Under the pieces are notes generated by a model that was given only the letters and a program-made list of their open reading frames with translations, was not told the DNA's origin and searched no databases. Shown piece by piece: positions 1-7,870 of a stretch of DNA of 10,805 nt (its first letter is position 1; each line of letters opens with the position of its first letter). Location of the stretch: assembly GCA_964626885.1 (NCBI GenBank), contig CAZVJA010000187.1, forward strand, positions 1 to 10,805, written 5' to 3'. A program made the translations under genes and the position numbers. This DNA is from CAZVJA01 sp964626885. GTDB taxonomy: Bacteria; Planctomycetota; Planctomycetia; Planctomycetales; Planctomycetaceae.

Positions 1-1854
1 TTTGAGAGAAACCCGCAGTTTGCCGGATAAATGAGGGTCTTGATACCGATCACCGAGCCGTACACGTTCAATTTGATGCTGAGCCGGATCGAGCCCCTGC
101 ACATCGAGCGGGATGAGTTCGAGATCGTCATCCGCCTTGACGACGCACGAGCCGACAACGACCGCCGCGTTCGGAATGCGGACTTCCGGCAAAGGTAGCC
201 CGACCCCTTCGACGGTGACGGGCCAGGTGTCGAGATCGCGGCGCGCGGTGAGAACCAGAGAGACTTCCTTCCCCGGGGCAAGGGGCGTTGTTAGCGGAAC
301 GATCACCGAGTGCTGAGCGGCTTCCTTTGGCGACGTGCGCCATGTTATGGGGGCGCCGTTCACCGTCACCGTGGCAACGTCCCATTCCACCGGAACCGTC
401 AGTTCAATTTCAAACAGCGGGGCATAAACAGTTTCTATCTTCGTGGCGATGTTCAATTCCGGACCGGTCTCGGGAAAGTCGAGCGACGTGAGAATGTCGG
501 CGTAAACTTCCGCGCGCTTCGGCTCGGTGACGAACTCCACCTGAAAGTCTTCCCGCCAGACGTCGAAGTACACCCGCGCCCCCGCGTTCTGAGTCGGCCC
601 AGGAGACGGGGCAACAACACCCGGCGCGGTGTCCATCCCTTCAATTCTCGAAACCGGCCGCACACCCTCCGCCCGCTCCGTCCGCAGGCGGACATCCGCT
701 GGATGCGTCACGACCATCCGCCCGACGTGCGAAGCTGCTCCACTGAGTCCTAGCGGCGGAACGCTCCACCGCGTGCCAGTTTGAACGGGAGTCACTCCCC
801 GCAACGTGATGCGCCTTGAGTCCTGAAACGGCTGGCGGTAGGTGAGAGTGATCGACGTGCGGGAAGCATCGGCCGAGTCGTCGGCCAATTCCCATGATTC
901 GAGTCCCGATGAGTCGACGTCGACGATCTCTAGAGTTTTCGGCACCGTGAAGCGGAGCCGATCGAGCGGTTTGCCAAACACATCCACGGTCGTATCGGCC
1001 CGCCAGTCGACCTCGCCAGGAGAAACATTCACGTTATACAGCGTCGCGGCGAAGACCATGCCGTCGGAGGTCTGACGTGTCTCTCGGTCGGTGACCCGCA
1101 GACGGATTTCATCTCGGCCGCCGACTGCGATGTCGTATTCGACCTGCTCGGCCGTACCGGGGGGCGCGGCGATCGCAAGCTCGTCGATCAGCAGATGCTT
1201 ACCCGCCGGAAGGGTCAGCTTCAAAGTTGCAGTCGAAGCCCGCGGAATTCCGAACGCGGCGATCTTGTCGCTTCCCGCCGAGACCAGCGGCGCGGAAAGT
1301 TCGAGCTGCAACGTGCGTCGGCCCGGTTGATCGTTTAACAATTGCAACGTGCCGTTGCTTCCCGAACGGCCGAGCCGTGCGGGTTGATCTCCGAATACGG
1401 CCCGTTCCACTCCCATGCCGCGAAATGGCAGCAGAATCGCTTGCCAGCCACCTTCGAACTGCACCAGTTCCAGCCGGGCGGTGACGATCAACTGTTCGCC
1501 CACAAGTTTCGCCTGATACTCGGCGCCGGTGATGGCCATGCCGACGTTCGACGGCGCGGCCTCTGCCTGCTCGCGGGCTTTCTTCAAGAGTGCGAGGAAC
1601 TCTCCGCGCGGCATGAGCACACCGCGCCCGTCGCGCGCGACGACGGGGTCCAGCTCGTCTTGCGGCACAAAAACTTGCCGCACACCTTCCGGCAATGGAG
1701 ATCGCGCGTCGGTCTTCTCTTGTGCGAACGCCGGAATCGAGGCGACAAGACCAATGGAGAGAACGCCCACGAGAATTGCCCCGGCAGTTCTCGCGCGGCG
1801 AAATGTCCATCGCGATTCATGGGAGCGGTAACAGATACGGCGGGATGGAGTCAT
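1..1854 (-). CDS. Large exported protein of unknown function, paralogue of its upstream neighbour (3' end outside window)
   Basis: The frame is open from an ATG at 1854 to the window edge: 618 residues with no stop, so the C-terminus is missing. The start is fixed by an AGGAGG Shine-Dalgarno at 1871-1866. Residues 1-44 form a signal peptide: a basic n-region (R5, R6, R19, R20, R22), a hydrophobic core at about 24-40 and an AFA cleavage motif at 42-44, so export across the inner membrane is likely. No membrane helix or catalytic motif is visible afterwards. A VFVPQDEL / LMPRGEFLALL block (61-90) and a beta-rich domain (about 106-232) match the N-terminus of the upstream gene product. Two beta-rich modules follow (about 268-355 and 428-540), each with a VP turn and a Trp (VPKTLEIVDV with W321; VPVEWDVATV with W505). 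It is probably co-expressed with the upstream gene, 15 bp away. I do not recognise a named family. The reading frame and export are well supported, but the function is unknown. Confidence 0.9.
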   Translation of the reverse strand, partial: MTPSRRICYRSHESRWTFRRARTAGAILVGVLSIGLVASIPAFAQEKTDARSPLPEGVRQVFVPQDELDPVVARDGRGVLMPRGEFLALLKKAREQAEAAPSNVGMAITGAEYQAKLVGEQLIVTARLELVQFEGGWQAILLPFRGMGVERAVFGDQPARLGRSGSNGTLQLLNDQPGRRTLQLELSAPLVSAGSDKIAAFGIPRASTATLKLTLPAGKHLLIDELAIAAPPGTAEQVEYDIAVGGRDEIRLRVTDRETRQTSDGMVFAATLYNVNVSPGEVDWRADTTVDVFGKPLDRLRFTVPKTLEIVDVDSSGLESWELADDSADASRTSITLTYRQPFQDSRRITLRGVTPVQTGTRWSVPPLGLSGAASHVGRMVVTHPADVRLRTERAEGVRPVSRIEGMDTAPGVVAPSPGPTQNAGARVYFDVWREDFQVEFVTEPKRAEVYADILTSLDFPETGPELNIATKIETVYAPLFEIELTVPVEWDVATVTVNGAPITWRTSPKEAAQHSVIVPLTTPLAPGKEVSLVLTARRDLDTWPVTVEGVGLPLPEVRIPNAAVVVGSCVVKADDDLELIPLDVQGLDPAQHQIERVRLGDRYQDPHLSGKLRVSLK

Positions 1855-1865
1855 GTTCAAGATCT

Positions 1866-1871
1866 CCTCCT
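1866..1871 (-). promoter_or_regulatory. Strong Shine-Dalgarno overlapping the upstream stop codon
   Basis: AGGAGG on the minus strand lies 11 nt before the ATG at 1854, and a further GGAG frame sits slightly closer. Two of its bases (1870-1871) belong to the TAG stop (1872-1870) of the 1170-residue gene. Ribosomes ending the first gene therefore expose or directly reload at the second, which suggests translational coupling and fixed stoichiometry. The overlap is seen directly; the coupling is inferred. Confidence 0.8.
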
Positions 1872-4800
1872 AGCCTTCCTGCCGATCGGGTTTCTGTCCA
1901 CCTTCGTCTGCTGGCTTTGGTGTCTCAGGTGGCTGTATCTGGGGAGCTGCGGTGGGGGGGGGCGTTGACGGTGGGGGGACGACGATTCCCGCACTGGCTG
2001 GTCCCGCACCAGCAGCTGCCAAGGCTGGCCCGCGGAAAATGGAGTGAGGGCCGAAAAGTGCATGGATCAGCCAGAATGCGAACATGGCGACCAGTCCATA
2101 ACGGGCGGCGACGAGCAAATGCATAGCCGCGTCGCGATCGGAAAGTGCATACAACGCGACGAGCAACCCCGCGATCAGCACGAGCCCCAGTCGATGTTCC
2201 CAAGTGGTCTTCACGAGGGCAATGGCGACGAGCAGAACCGCGATGCTCAGCACGGTCGCATAGAACGGCATATCCCACCACTTCACTTCGATCTTCTCGC
2301 TGGGACCGAGCCGCGTGTATTGGTAGGCGTGTCCTTCCGTCGGGAAATCGATGAGGCCCGATGTTCCGGAACCGATCCAGCGTTCGACCTCTTGCGTGTC
2401 GACGTTCGTTTTCAGCAGTCCCAGTCCCATTCCTCCCAGGTACGAACGAGACTCACGCTGAAAGTCCTTGGGGGTTCCCACGAGGGAGTACTTGTCGGGG
2501 ATCCAGGTGACGACGCGCGTTTGCTGGACCGCGACGTTTGACGAATCGGCACCGCCGATTCTGGGCAATCCCAACTGCAACGCTCCCCCTCGGGTGGAGA
2601 AAGGGGCGGGGCTGATGGGACGCTGGAACTGCAACGAGAGCAGAAACATCGCTTCCGAGGAACCGCTGCGGGCGACATTCACAAAGTAGGCATCCCAACC
2701 TTCCGCGGGTTTGGCCGCTTCATGTTTTTCGAGCACGATCTGACGGCCGTCAATTGATACGCCGAGCGGCTGGGCACCGCTGGGAAGATCGATCGACAGT
2801 CGCTGCCGCTCGCTGCTTCGCATGCGATACCGGCAACGATACGTCGCCGTAGGCGATTGAGGATCGCGCCCGACGACGACTTCAATCAGCCCCTTGGCGA
2901 CGACTGTCTGCACCACTCCCTGGACATCGTGCTTCACGGAGGTAATTTTCAGGCCGACCAGCTGTTTGAAGTATCGGTACGCCAGGTTGGTGGCGGCTCC
3001 ATTCAGCAGTTTCAATTCGCGAACGTCGATCGCCTCAAGATCGGTTCCCACGACTTCGGCTGAGACGGAAAGCGCCCGATCCTTAACGACCGCGACTTCC
3101 CCTTCGATCTGCGCGAGAGGAACAATTTCGTTTCCTTGAGAATCTTTCAACGGCAGCACGCGCACCGGGTCGAATGCGATGTTCGACGGGGCGTTCGAAG
3201 CCCCGTTCGTGGCCGCGCCTCCCTCCGCTGCCGCCCCTTCCCGCACCGGCTTCAGATCGTAACTGACCCGCAGTCGCCGCTGGCCGATTCCTTTCTGCTG
3301 CATGATCACGGTCAGGCCGACCCAACCCTCGATCGCTTCCGTGTCGCGCACCTGCTGCTTGATTGTTGCCTCGGGGCCTTCTCCTTCCGCGCGAATTTGC
3401 ACGCGATCGGCCACCGCTTCCGGAACCGCCAGGCGGAACGAGTCGATTCCCGCGTGCTCCACATTGTAATCCACGATTGACGTGACCTCCGCCAGCTCTT
3501 GCGAGATGCGGATCGTGGAAGCAATTCGAGCGGTGAGACGCGTCGGCTTACGGACCACCCGGACAGGAATCTCGACAGGCCGACGCGAATACGACCAGGC
3601 GGAGACGAGCCGCGCTTGCGGCAGATCTCCGGCGCTCGGTTGGATCTCCGGATGCGCGCCGACAACTTTTTCCTGATCGGTGATCAATTCGACTCCCTGT
3701 GGGCCGTAGACCAGCGATGTTCCGGTTTCCCGCGCAACACCGGTCGGTTCGAGCAGCGGCAGCTTCTGCTCCTGCGTCCCGCCATCGCTCAACGCGCGAT
3801 GTGCGGTGACGTTGACATTGACGTTCCCTTCGACTTTCTGCTCGAAGGAGATTTTCAACAGCTTCGTCTGGGGATCGACCTGATAGCCTTTCATCGATTC
3901 CGCATCGACGGAATCGATGGTCAGGTCGTCCGGAACTTTCAAGACCAAATCGAATATTCCCGCGCGTTCGATTTCATAGCTCAAATCCGCGGTGAGACGA
4001 AGTTCGTCATCGCCGAAGACGAGTTGAGTATTTTGTTCGACAACAATCCGAGGCTCGACTGGGCGGGCAGTACCTTTCAGCTCGAAAGTCGGGCTGTAAA
4101 AGCGGAAGTAGAATCCGCCTGGCTTCCGATGACCGCCGTCAACTTCGGCCTCTTCGATCCGCGTCAAACCGAGCTGTTGCTCGATGCCGAAGGTCAAACC
4201 GCGCACGGTGGAGATAATCAGCTGCCCGCTCTCGCGAACGACGTTCACCGCGTGAATGCCGTGCACGGCTCCCTGATTGTCGATCCCGGCGGCATCAAAC
4301 GATGCGGCGGGGAGCGCCCCTTCCGTGTGGACTTCCAGGGTTACGTTGCCGCGCAGGGGGCTCAGCAGCTCGACCGTGACAAGTTGACGATTCGCCTCGG
4401 CCGCCGCTTTCCAACCTTTGAGTCGGACGTTTCCCGCCGAGATATCGAGAATACGATGCCCCACCGGCACCGCCAGTTGCAATTGTGACAATTCGCCGCG
4501 CAGCACTTGATAGGTGAGCGATGCGTCGGCATGCACAATGCGTTCGTCAATTGAGATTGAAAGAGTATTCGTGACGGCAGTCAGCAATTCCATTTCCGGC
4601 TTGGTGCCAGCGCGGGGATGCCAGTTCGCCGTGATCTTTTCCGTCGCTCCGAGATTCGCCTTGATACGCGTTTGGCCCGCGGCGGCTTCCACGGGGAGAG
4701 CGACAAGCCGGGGGGTCATCTCGACCGATTGATCCGCTTCGGGGATCTGCAATTCGAATGTTGTGATGCCAACCGGCGGAGTGACGAGTTCGAGCGTGCG

Positions 4801-5382
4801 TCCCTCGGGGGAGGTTCGCACACGGGCGAGCAACTCCAGCTTGACCTCATGCCGGCCGGGCTTCGGCAACAACAGCGCGTAAGCGCCTTTAGCGGTGGCA
4901 CGGAGCAGAACCCCTTCTCCAGCGGTCAGCTTTCCGACGGCGGCTTCGCCGAACGTTAACGGCACTTCCGACCATGTCTTGCCAAGCGATTGCACGATGA
5001 AGGTGGCGTCAATCCGCGCGAGATCTTTTTCAACGCGCGCGGAGTATTGCGATTCCGCGATCACTGCGGACACGGGCGGCTTGTCGGTCGGCTTGATCGG
5101 AGCGCCCTGTTCCCAAAGCTTCAGATAATCGGCGAATGGCAGGAAGACCGTCGCCCCATGCATTTTTAACGCGCCGACCAGATTGCGATACGGCACGTAG
5201 ATCAGCCGGTCCCACGCTTGATCGCCGGCGACCCTGTTCGTTTCGGTCGACGGTGTTGAAGCTCGAGCACTGGCATCTGGTTTTGTCGGTGCTTGTCCTT
5301 GGGCAGGGACGGTATTTGACCCGACAACTCCCACCAAGAGGGCGACGGCGGGAACAAAACGAAACCACTTACCGAAAGGCAT
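1870..5382 (-). CDS. Giant exported, membrane-anchored modular protein of unknown function (1170 aa)
   Basis: The ATG at 5382 has AAGGA 8 nt upstream (5395-5391). Residues 1-29 are a signal peptide (K5, R8; hydrophobic 9-22; AQG before Q30), followed by a linker rich in Ala, Pro, Ser and Thr to about 54. A YVPYRNL / VFLPFADYLKLW block (62-90) opens a beta-rich domain (about 104-230). Four similar beta-rich modules follow at about 266-357, 443-531, 613-710 and 812-917. Most have alternating hydrophobics, a Tyr and a hydrophobic-VP turn. Three membrane helices lie near 1040-1058, 1065-1081 and 1089-1110, then a Pro/Ala-rich tail (about 1115-1170). The predicted topology is an outside bulk of about 1000 residues with the tail in the cytoplasm. 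No catalytic motif is evident, so a structural, envelope or binding role is more likely than an enzymatic one. It is colinear with the next gene's product, indicating an old tandem duplication. No clear -35/-10 pair is visible upstream. Confidence 0.93.
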   Translation of the reverse strand: MPFGKWFRFVPAVALLVGVVGSNTVPAQGQAPTKPDASARASTPSTETNRVAGDQAWDRLIYVPYRNLVGALKMHGATVFLPFADYLKLWEQGAPIKPTDKPPVSAVIAESQYSARVEKDLARIDATFIVQSLGKTWSEVPLTFGEAAVGKLTAGEGVLLRATAKGAYALLLPKPGRHEVKLELLARVRTSPEGRTLELVTPPVGITTFELQIPEADQSVEMTPRLVALPVEAAAGQTRIKANLGATEKITANWHPRAGTKPEMELLTAVTNTLSISIDERIVHADASLTYQVLRGELSQLQLAVPVGHRILDISAGNVRLKGWKAAAEANRQLVTVELLSPLRGNVTLEVHTEGALPAASFDAAGIDNQGAVHGIHAVNVVRESGQLIISTVRGLTFGIEQQLGLTRIEEAEVDGGHRKPGGFYFRFYSPTFELKGTARPVEPRIVVEQNTQLVFGDDELRLTADLSYEIERAGIFDLVLKVPDDLTIDSVDAESMKGYQVDPQTKLLKISFEQKVEGNVNVNVTAHRALSDGGTQEQKLPLLEPTGVARETGTSLVYGPQGVELITDQEKVVGAHPEIQPSAGDLPQARLVSAWSYSRRPVEIPVRVVRKPTRLTARIASTIRISQELAEVTSIVDYNVEHAGIDSFRLAVPEAVADRVQIRAEGEGPEATIKQQVRDTEAIEGWVGLTVIMQQKGIGQRRLRVSYDLKPVREGAAAEGGAATNGASNAPSNIAFDPVRVLPLKDSQGNEIVPLAQIEGEVAVVKDRALSVSAEVVGTDLEAIDVRELKLLNGAATNLAYRYFKQLVGLKITSVKHDVQGVVQTVVAKGLIEVVVGRDPQSPTATYRCRYRMRSSERQRLSIDLPSGAQPLGVSIDGRQIVLEKHEAAKPAEGWDAYFVNVARSGSSEAMFLLSLQFQRPISPAPFSTRGGALQLGLPRIGGADSSNVAVQQTRVVTWIPDKYSLVGTPKDFQRESRSYLGGMGLGLLKTNVDTQEVERWIGSGTSGLIDFPTEGHAYQYTRLGPSEKIEVKWWDMPFYATVLSIAVLLVAIALVKTTWEHRLGLVLIAGLLVALYALSDRDAAMHLLVAARYGLVAMFAFWLIHALFGPHSIFRGPALAAAGAGPASAGIVVPPPSTPPPTAAPQIQPPETPKPADEGGQKPDRQEG

Positions 5383-5874
5383 CAGGATGGTCCTTGGAAA
5401 GTGTAATTGCGGTATGCCAGCCAGGGGATGTGCACGTCGGGCTTAACCACTGCTTCAACGGGACGGAGAAATCCCTTGATGTCCCGATTTTCTTCCGTCG
5501 ATCGAAAACAACCATCTGTGATGGAAACCGTGTTCACGAAATAGGAAGCGGCACCGGGATGGTAAGTTCCAGTAGACTCGAATGGCTAGTGTAAATACGC
5601 AATCTGCAAAGAAAATGCCAGTGCCTTCGGGGTCGGCTGACGAAGCTTTGACGGTTTGGGCAGAAAGGGAGTTCCCGCAATTTTCCATCCGCGTGGGAAT
5701 AGAACCCGCGGGGACTCAGCCACCAAGAGTGCCCGACGCGTGGCTTCAGGCAGGGGAAGAGGCGAGAGGCTGGGCCAGGAAGGCGTGCAAACAACTCCGG
5801 TCAGACCAACCAGGAAGGCAGCTTGTACAGAGTTGCAGGGAGCAAGATTTGGAATATGTCCAAGCGCGACCTTG
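5383..5874. other. 492-bp gap without a supported gene
   Basis: The gap separates the receptor-like gene from the large exported-protein pair. Short open frames on both strands lack family-like sequence, and the longest (plus strand, 5582-5959) runs into the 3' end of the receptor gene, so I treat them as chance. The gap must hold the promoter of the 5382 gene, but I see no convincing hexamer pair on the minus strand. Small symmetries are present: CCATC-TGT-GATGG at 5512-5524 and a tcgatcga palindrome just upstream of it. No strong terminator (stem followed by a T-run) appears after the stop at 5875. Confidence 0.6.
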
Positions 5875-6756
5875 TTATTCCTTGAAGTTGGTCGTCTCGC
5901 TGCGTATTAAGCTGCGGATACGGTTAATCGCCTCGACGGCATCTTGCGACGAGTTTTGAATCGCACCCAATTGATCGTCGATTTTGTGAGTGGCATCCGC
6001 GGTTTGCGTGGCGAGGTTCTTCACCTCCGCGGCGACAACCGCAAACCCGCGCCCCGCCGAACCGACGCGGGCCGTTTCGATGGCGGCATTCAGCGCGAGA
6101 AGCTTTGTCTGGTCGGCAATTGTGCCAATCACTCGCGAGATGCTCCCAATCTCCTCAGAAGAGTTCGCGAGTCTCGCCATGACCTGCTCGGCCTCTTGAA
6201 ATTCGGCCGAAAGTTTCTCCTGTCGGGCTTCCGCATCGTGAAGTGCTTGCGTCTGTCGATTCATCAGCGCGGCTTGCTGGTTCTCGACATCGCGCAGCAT
6301 CAAGGCGCGAGATTTCATCTGCTCGGTCGCATTATTGATCGTGTTCGCCGCGCCTCGAAACGATCCGAGCATCCCCGCCGGAAGTACTCGCCGGAAGAAC
6401 TTATCCTGGCCGGCATGATCAAGTGCGGCGGTGGCTTCCCGAACAAATGCATCAGTCATATCAAGCAAATGATTGATGGCGTGCAGCATGTCTCCCAAGT
6501 CACCATCGACATTGATGTGCAACAGACGCGCTTCGAGATCTCCATGCGCGGCGGCGCGGCAGACCTCGGCGGCTTCACGAATCCATCGAGCTATGTTTTC
6601 CCCAGCCGTTTCACCGGAAGCGGAAGCAGCCTGCCGATTGGCCGCATGATCGGCGTCTTCGAAACTCCGTCCCTCGTTACTCACGCGAGCCTCATCATCG
6701 AAGGAGATCTCCGCCGATCCGATCGAACGGGACAGGTTGGCGACGTTGGGTGACAT
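5875..6756 (-). CDS. Cytoplasmic methyl-accepting chemotaxis-type signalling protein
   Basis: This 293-residue protein has no signal peptide or membrane helix. GAGGAG at 6771-6766 lies 9 nt before the ATG. Residues 1-50 are polar and probably disordered. Residues 55-150 contain two HAMP-like segments (GDLEARLLHINVDGDLGDML at 72-91; KFFRRVLPAGMLGSFRGA at 119-136) of a kind seen in soluble receptors. From about 150 a coiled coil leads to the conserved MCP hairpin: IADQTKLLALNAAIETAR at 213-230, then GRGFAVVAAEVKNLA at 235-249. E227 and R230, matching trimer-contact residues of Tsr, are kept. The two arms are each about 70 residues, roughly ten heptads, which is short beside enteric receptors. 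In this family the tip binds CheA and CheW. With no sensor domain of its own, it probably receives its signal from the PAS protein encoded 70 bp upstream. No CheA, CheW or adaptation enzyme is encoded in the window. Confidence 0.92.
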   Translation of the reverse strand: MSPNVANLSRSIGSAEISFDDEARVSNEGRSFEDADHAANRQAASASGETAGENIARWIREAAEVCRAAAHGDLEARLLHINVDGDLGDMLHAINHLLDMTDAFVREATAALDHAGQDKFFRRVLPAGMLGSFRGAANTINNATEQMKSRALMLRDVENQQAALMNRQTQALHDAEARQEKLSAEFQEAEQVMARLANSSEEIGSISRVIGTIADQTKLLALNAAIETARVGSAGRGFAVVAAEVKNLATQTADATHKIDDQLGAIQNSSQDAVEAINRIRSLIRSETTNFKE

Positions 6757-6826
6757 GCTCGATTTCTCCTCGCTCGGCCGTGCGGACTGTGTGTTGATAT
6801 GCCGATGGAATCCGTCCGTTGATCCA

Positions 6827-7351
6827 TCAGAGCGAGAATACGAATTCGTCGTAGCTGACCCCGCGGTCCTGCAGGATCGAAACGGCTTTGTTCAGCGACG
6901 CCGCACATGCTTGGCGAGGGTTGGAATATTTCTGCTCCTCGCGCAGCAACACGTCATAAAGCTGGCGGGCTTTCTCGACGGCATCGCGTCGCGGCCGGCG
7001 GCGGCTGGAATGGTAACCTACGATCTTGCGATTCTCGTCAAACGTCGGGGTTACGTGCGCGAGCACCCAATAATGGTCGCCATGCTTCGTCCGGTTGATG
7101 ACATACGCGAAAATCTCGCGTCCCGCCTGGATCGTATCCCACAGCAGTTGAAACACGCAGCGGGGCATGTCCGGGTGGCGGATCAGGTTGTGCGGCTTGC
7201 CCAGGAGCTCTTCTTCCTCGAACTGGGCGACCCGCATAAATACCTGGTTTGCGTAGGTGATGATTCCCTTCAGGTCAGTCTTGCTGACGATGATCTCGTC
7301 TTCGCCAAATGTCCGTTCGACACCGGTCAGATGCGGCCGTCGCTGTTGCAT
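6827..7351 (-). CDS. Aer-like PAS-domain sensor protein, likely flavin-binding
   Basis: This 174-residue soluble protein starts at the ATG at 7351, with AGGGG 6 nt upstream (7362-7358). The PAS domain spans about 18-115. It carries the aerotaxis-receptor signature NLIRHPDMP at 55-63, then W71 and HGDHYWVLAHVTP at 90-102. R58, H59 and D61 correspond to the Arg-His-Asp set known to matter for FAD binding in E. coli Aer, so redox or oxygen sensing through bound FAD is a good prediction. After the PAS, a helical segment (about 122-140) and a C-terminal tail ending SYDEFVFSL follow instead of HAMP and signalling domains. It therefore resembles standalone PAS partners such as Campylobacter CetB. 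The receptor-like gene follows after 70 bp, which suggests a bicistron whose two products act together. Flavin binding is inferred from motif identity only; haem or another ligand is less likely. Confidence 0.92.
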   Translation of the reverse strand: MQQRRPHLTGVERTFGEDEIIVSKTDLKGIITYANQVFMRVAQFEEEELLGKPHNLIRHPDMPRCVFQLLWDTIQAGREIFAYVINRTKHGDHYWVLAHVTPTFDENRKIVGYHSSRRRPRRDAVEKARQLYDVLLREEQKYSNPRQACAASLNKAVSILQDRGVSYDEFVFSL

Positions 7352-7585
7352 GGAATTCCCCTGGTTGATGGAACAGCACCCGAATCTTGCGCGCCGATCT
7401 GGAAAATCGCTTCCTGTTCCGGGGCACTCGTTTATTCACGAGGAGGGGATACCCGGAGCCTCTTGGTGCGTCTGCCACTGGCGGGAAAACCCACACTTAG
7501 GTGTGCCACCACCGCCGGAGATGAGGGCGCAAGCTCATCGAGCATGCTGTCTTCAGGCAGTTTCGGCAGGGAAAAATAGCCGCTT

Positions 7586-7605
7586 AATGGGTGAATTCAC
7601 CCATT
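7586..7605. promoter_or_regulatory. Perfect 20-bp palindrome, candidate operator
   Basis: The sequence aatgggtgaattcacccatt equals its own reverse complement over all 20 bases. It has no loop and no T-run, so it fits a dimeric regulator's binding site better than a terminator. It lies about 235 bp upstream of the PAS gene start and 265 bp downstream of the ParA gene stop. The symmetry is certain; the operator role is inferred. Confidence 0.5.
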
Positions 7606-7623
7606 CTGTTAACACGAGGTAAC

Positions 7624-7637
7624 GGGAATTCGTTCCC
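7624..7637. repeat. Short hairpin GGGAA-TTCG-TTCCC
   Basis: A 5-bp stem is closed by a TTCG tetraloop on the plus strand (CGAA on the minus strand), 19 bp from the 20-bp palindrome. UUCG loops are unusually stable in RNA. However, genes here are transcribed from the minus strand, where the loop reads CGAA and no T-run follows, so a terminator role is not supported. It may be part of a compound regulatory site or chance. Confidence 0.35.
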
Positions 7638-7870
7638 TAATCGCGGTTTTCAACGGAGACCGGGGCTCACCAAGCCCATTAACAGCGACTTTCGACAACC
7701 GAAACAGTCTTTTTCGCTGGTGAGGGTTAAGCCGACTCGGTCGAGCCAAAGACCAAGAGATTCAATCGGCCACCAAAGCGGAAACAACGTATCAGTGGTC
7801 GTTGACCAACAAGGGTGAAATCACTCATCCACTCTGGACGTCCCAATCGCCGCGTTTCTGCAGCTCGAGT

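Larger units (their letters stand above)
7352..7870. other. 519-bp intergenic region with clustered inverted repeats
   Basis: I see no credible gene here: the open frames are short and unlike any family. The gap lies between the ParA-type gene and the PAS gene, both on the minus strand, so it should hold the promoter and leader of the sensory pair. Besides the two entries listed separately, it has CACAC-TTAG-GTGTG at 7492-7505, which on the minus strand is followed by GG and four T's in the leader of the PAS gene, and TGGTC-GTT-GACCA at 7796-7808. On the minus strand a TTAACA (7612-7607) precedes the 20-bp palindrome and a weak CATTAA-like hexamer follows 17 bp later. This gives a possible but poor promoter with the palindrome as its spacer. 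Confidence 0.55.

Noticed and set aside
1199..1968. Open frames of about 200 codons on both strands opposite or within the left partial gene
   Set aside because: They are Arg-rich out-of-frame readings. The real minus-strand frame runs unbroken from 1854 to the edge with a signal peptide and a good Shine-Dalgarno.
3499..4488. 329-codon plus-strand open frame inside the large exported-protein gene
   Set aside because: It is antisense to a 1170-codon frame that has a signal peptide, membrane helices and a paralogue next door. Its own translation shows no family-like pattern; long antisense frames are common opposite GC-rich genes.
5582..5959. 125-codon plus-strand frame between the receptor and exported-protein genes
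   Set aside because: It overlaps the 3' end of the receptor coding region, has no family pattern and no evident ribosome-binding site.
6757..6826. PAS and receptor genes as one Aer gene broken by a frameshift
   Set aside because: The PAS protein has its own natural C-terminal tail, the receptor has its own GAGGAG ribosome-binding site, and split PAS/receptor pairs are known, so two intact genes explain the data better.
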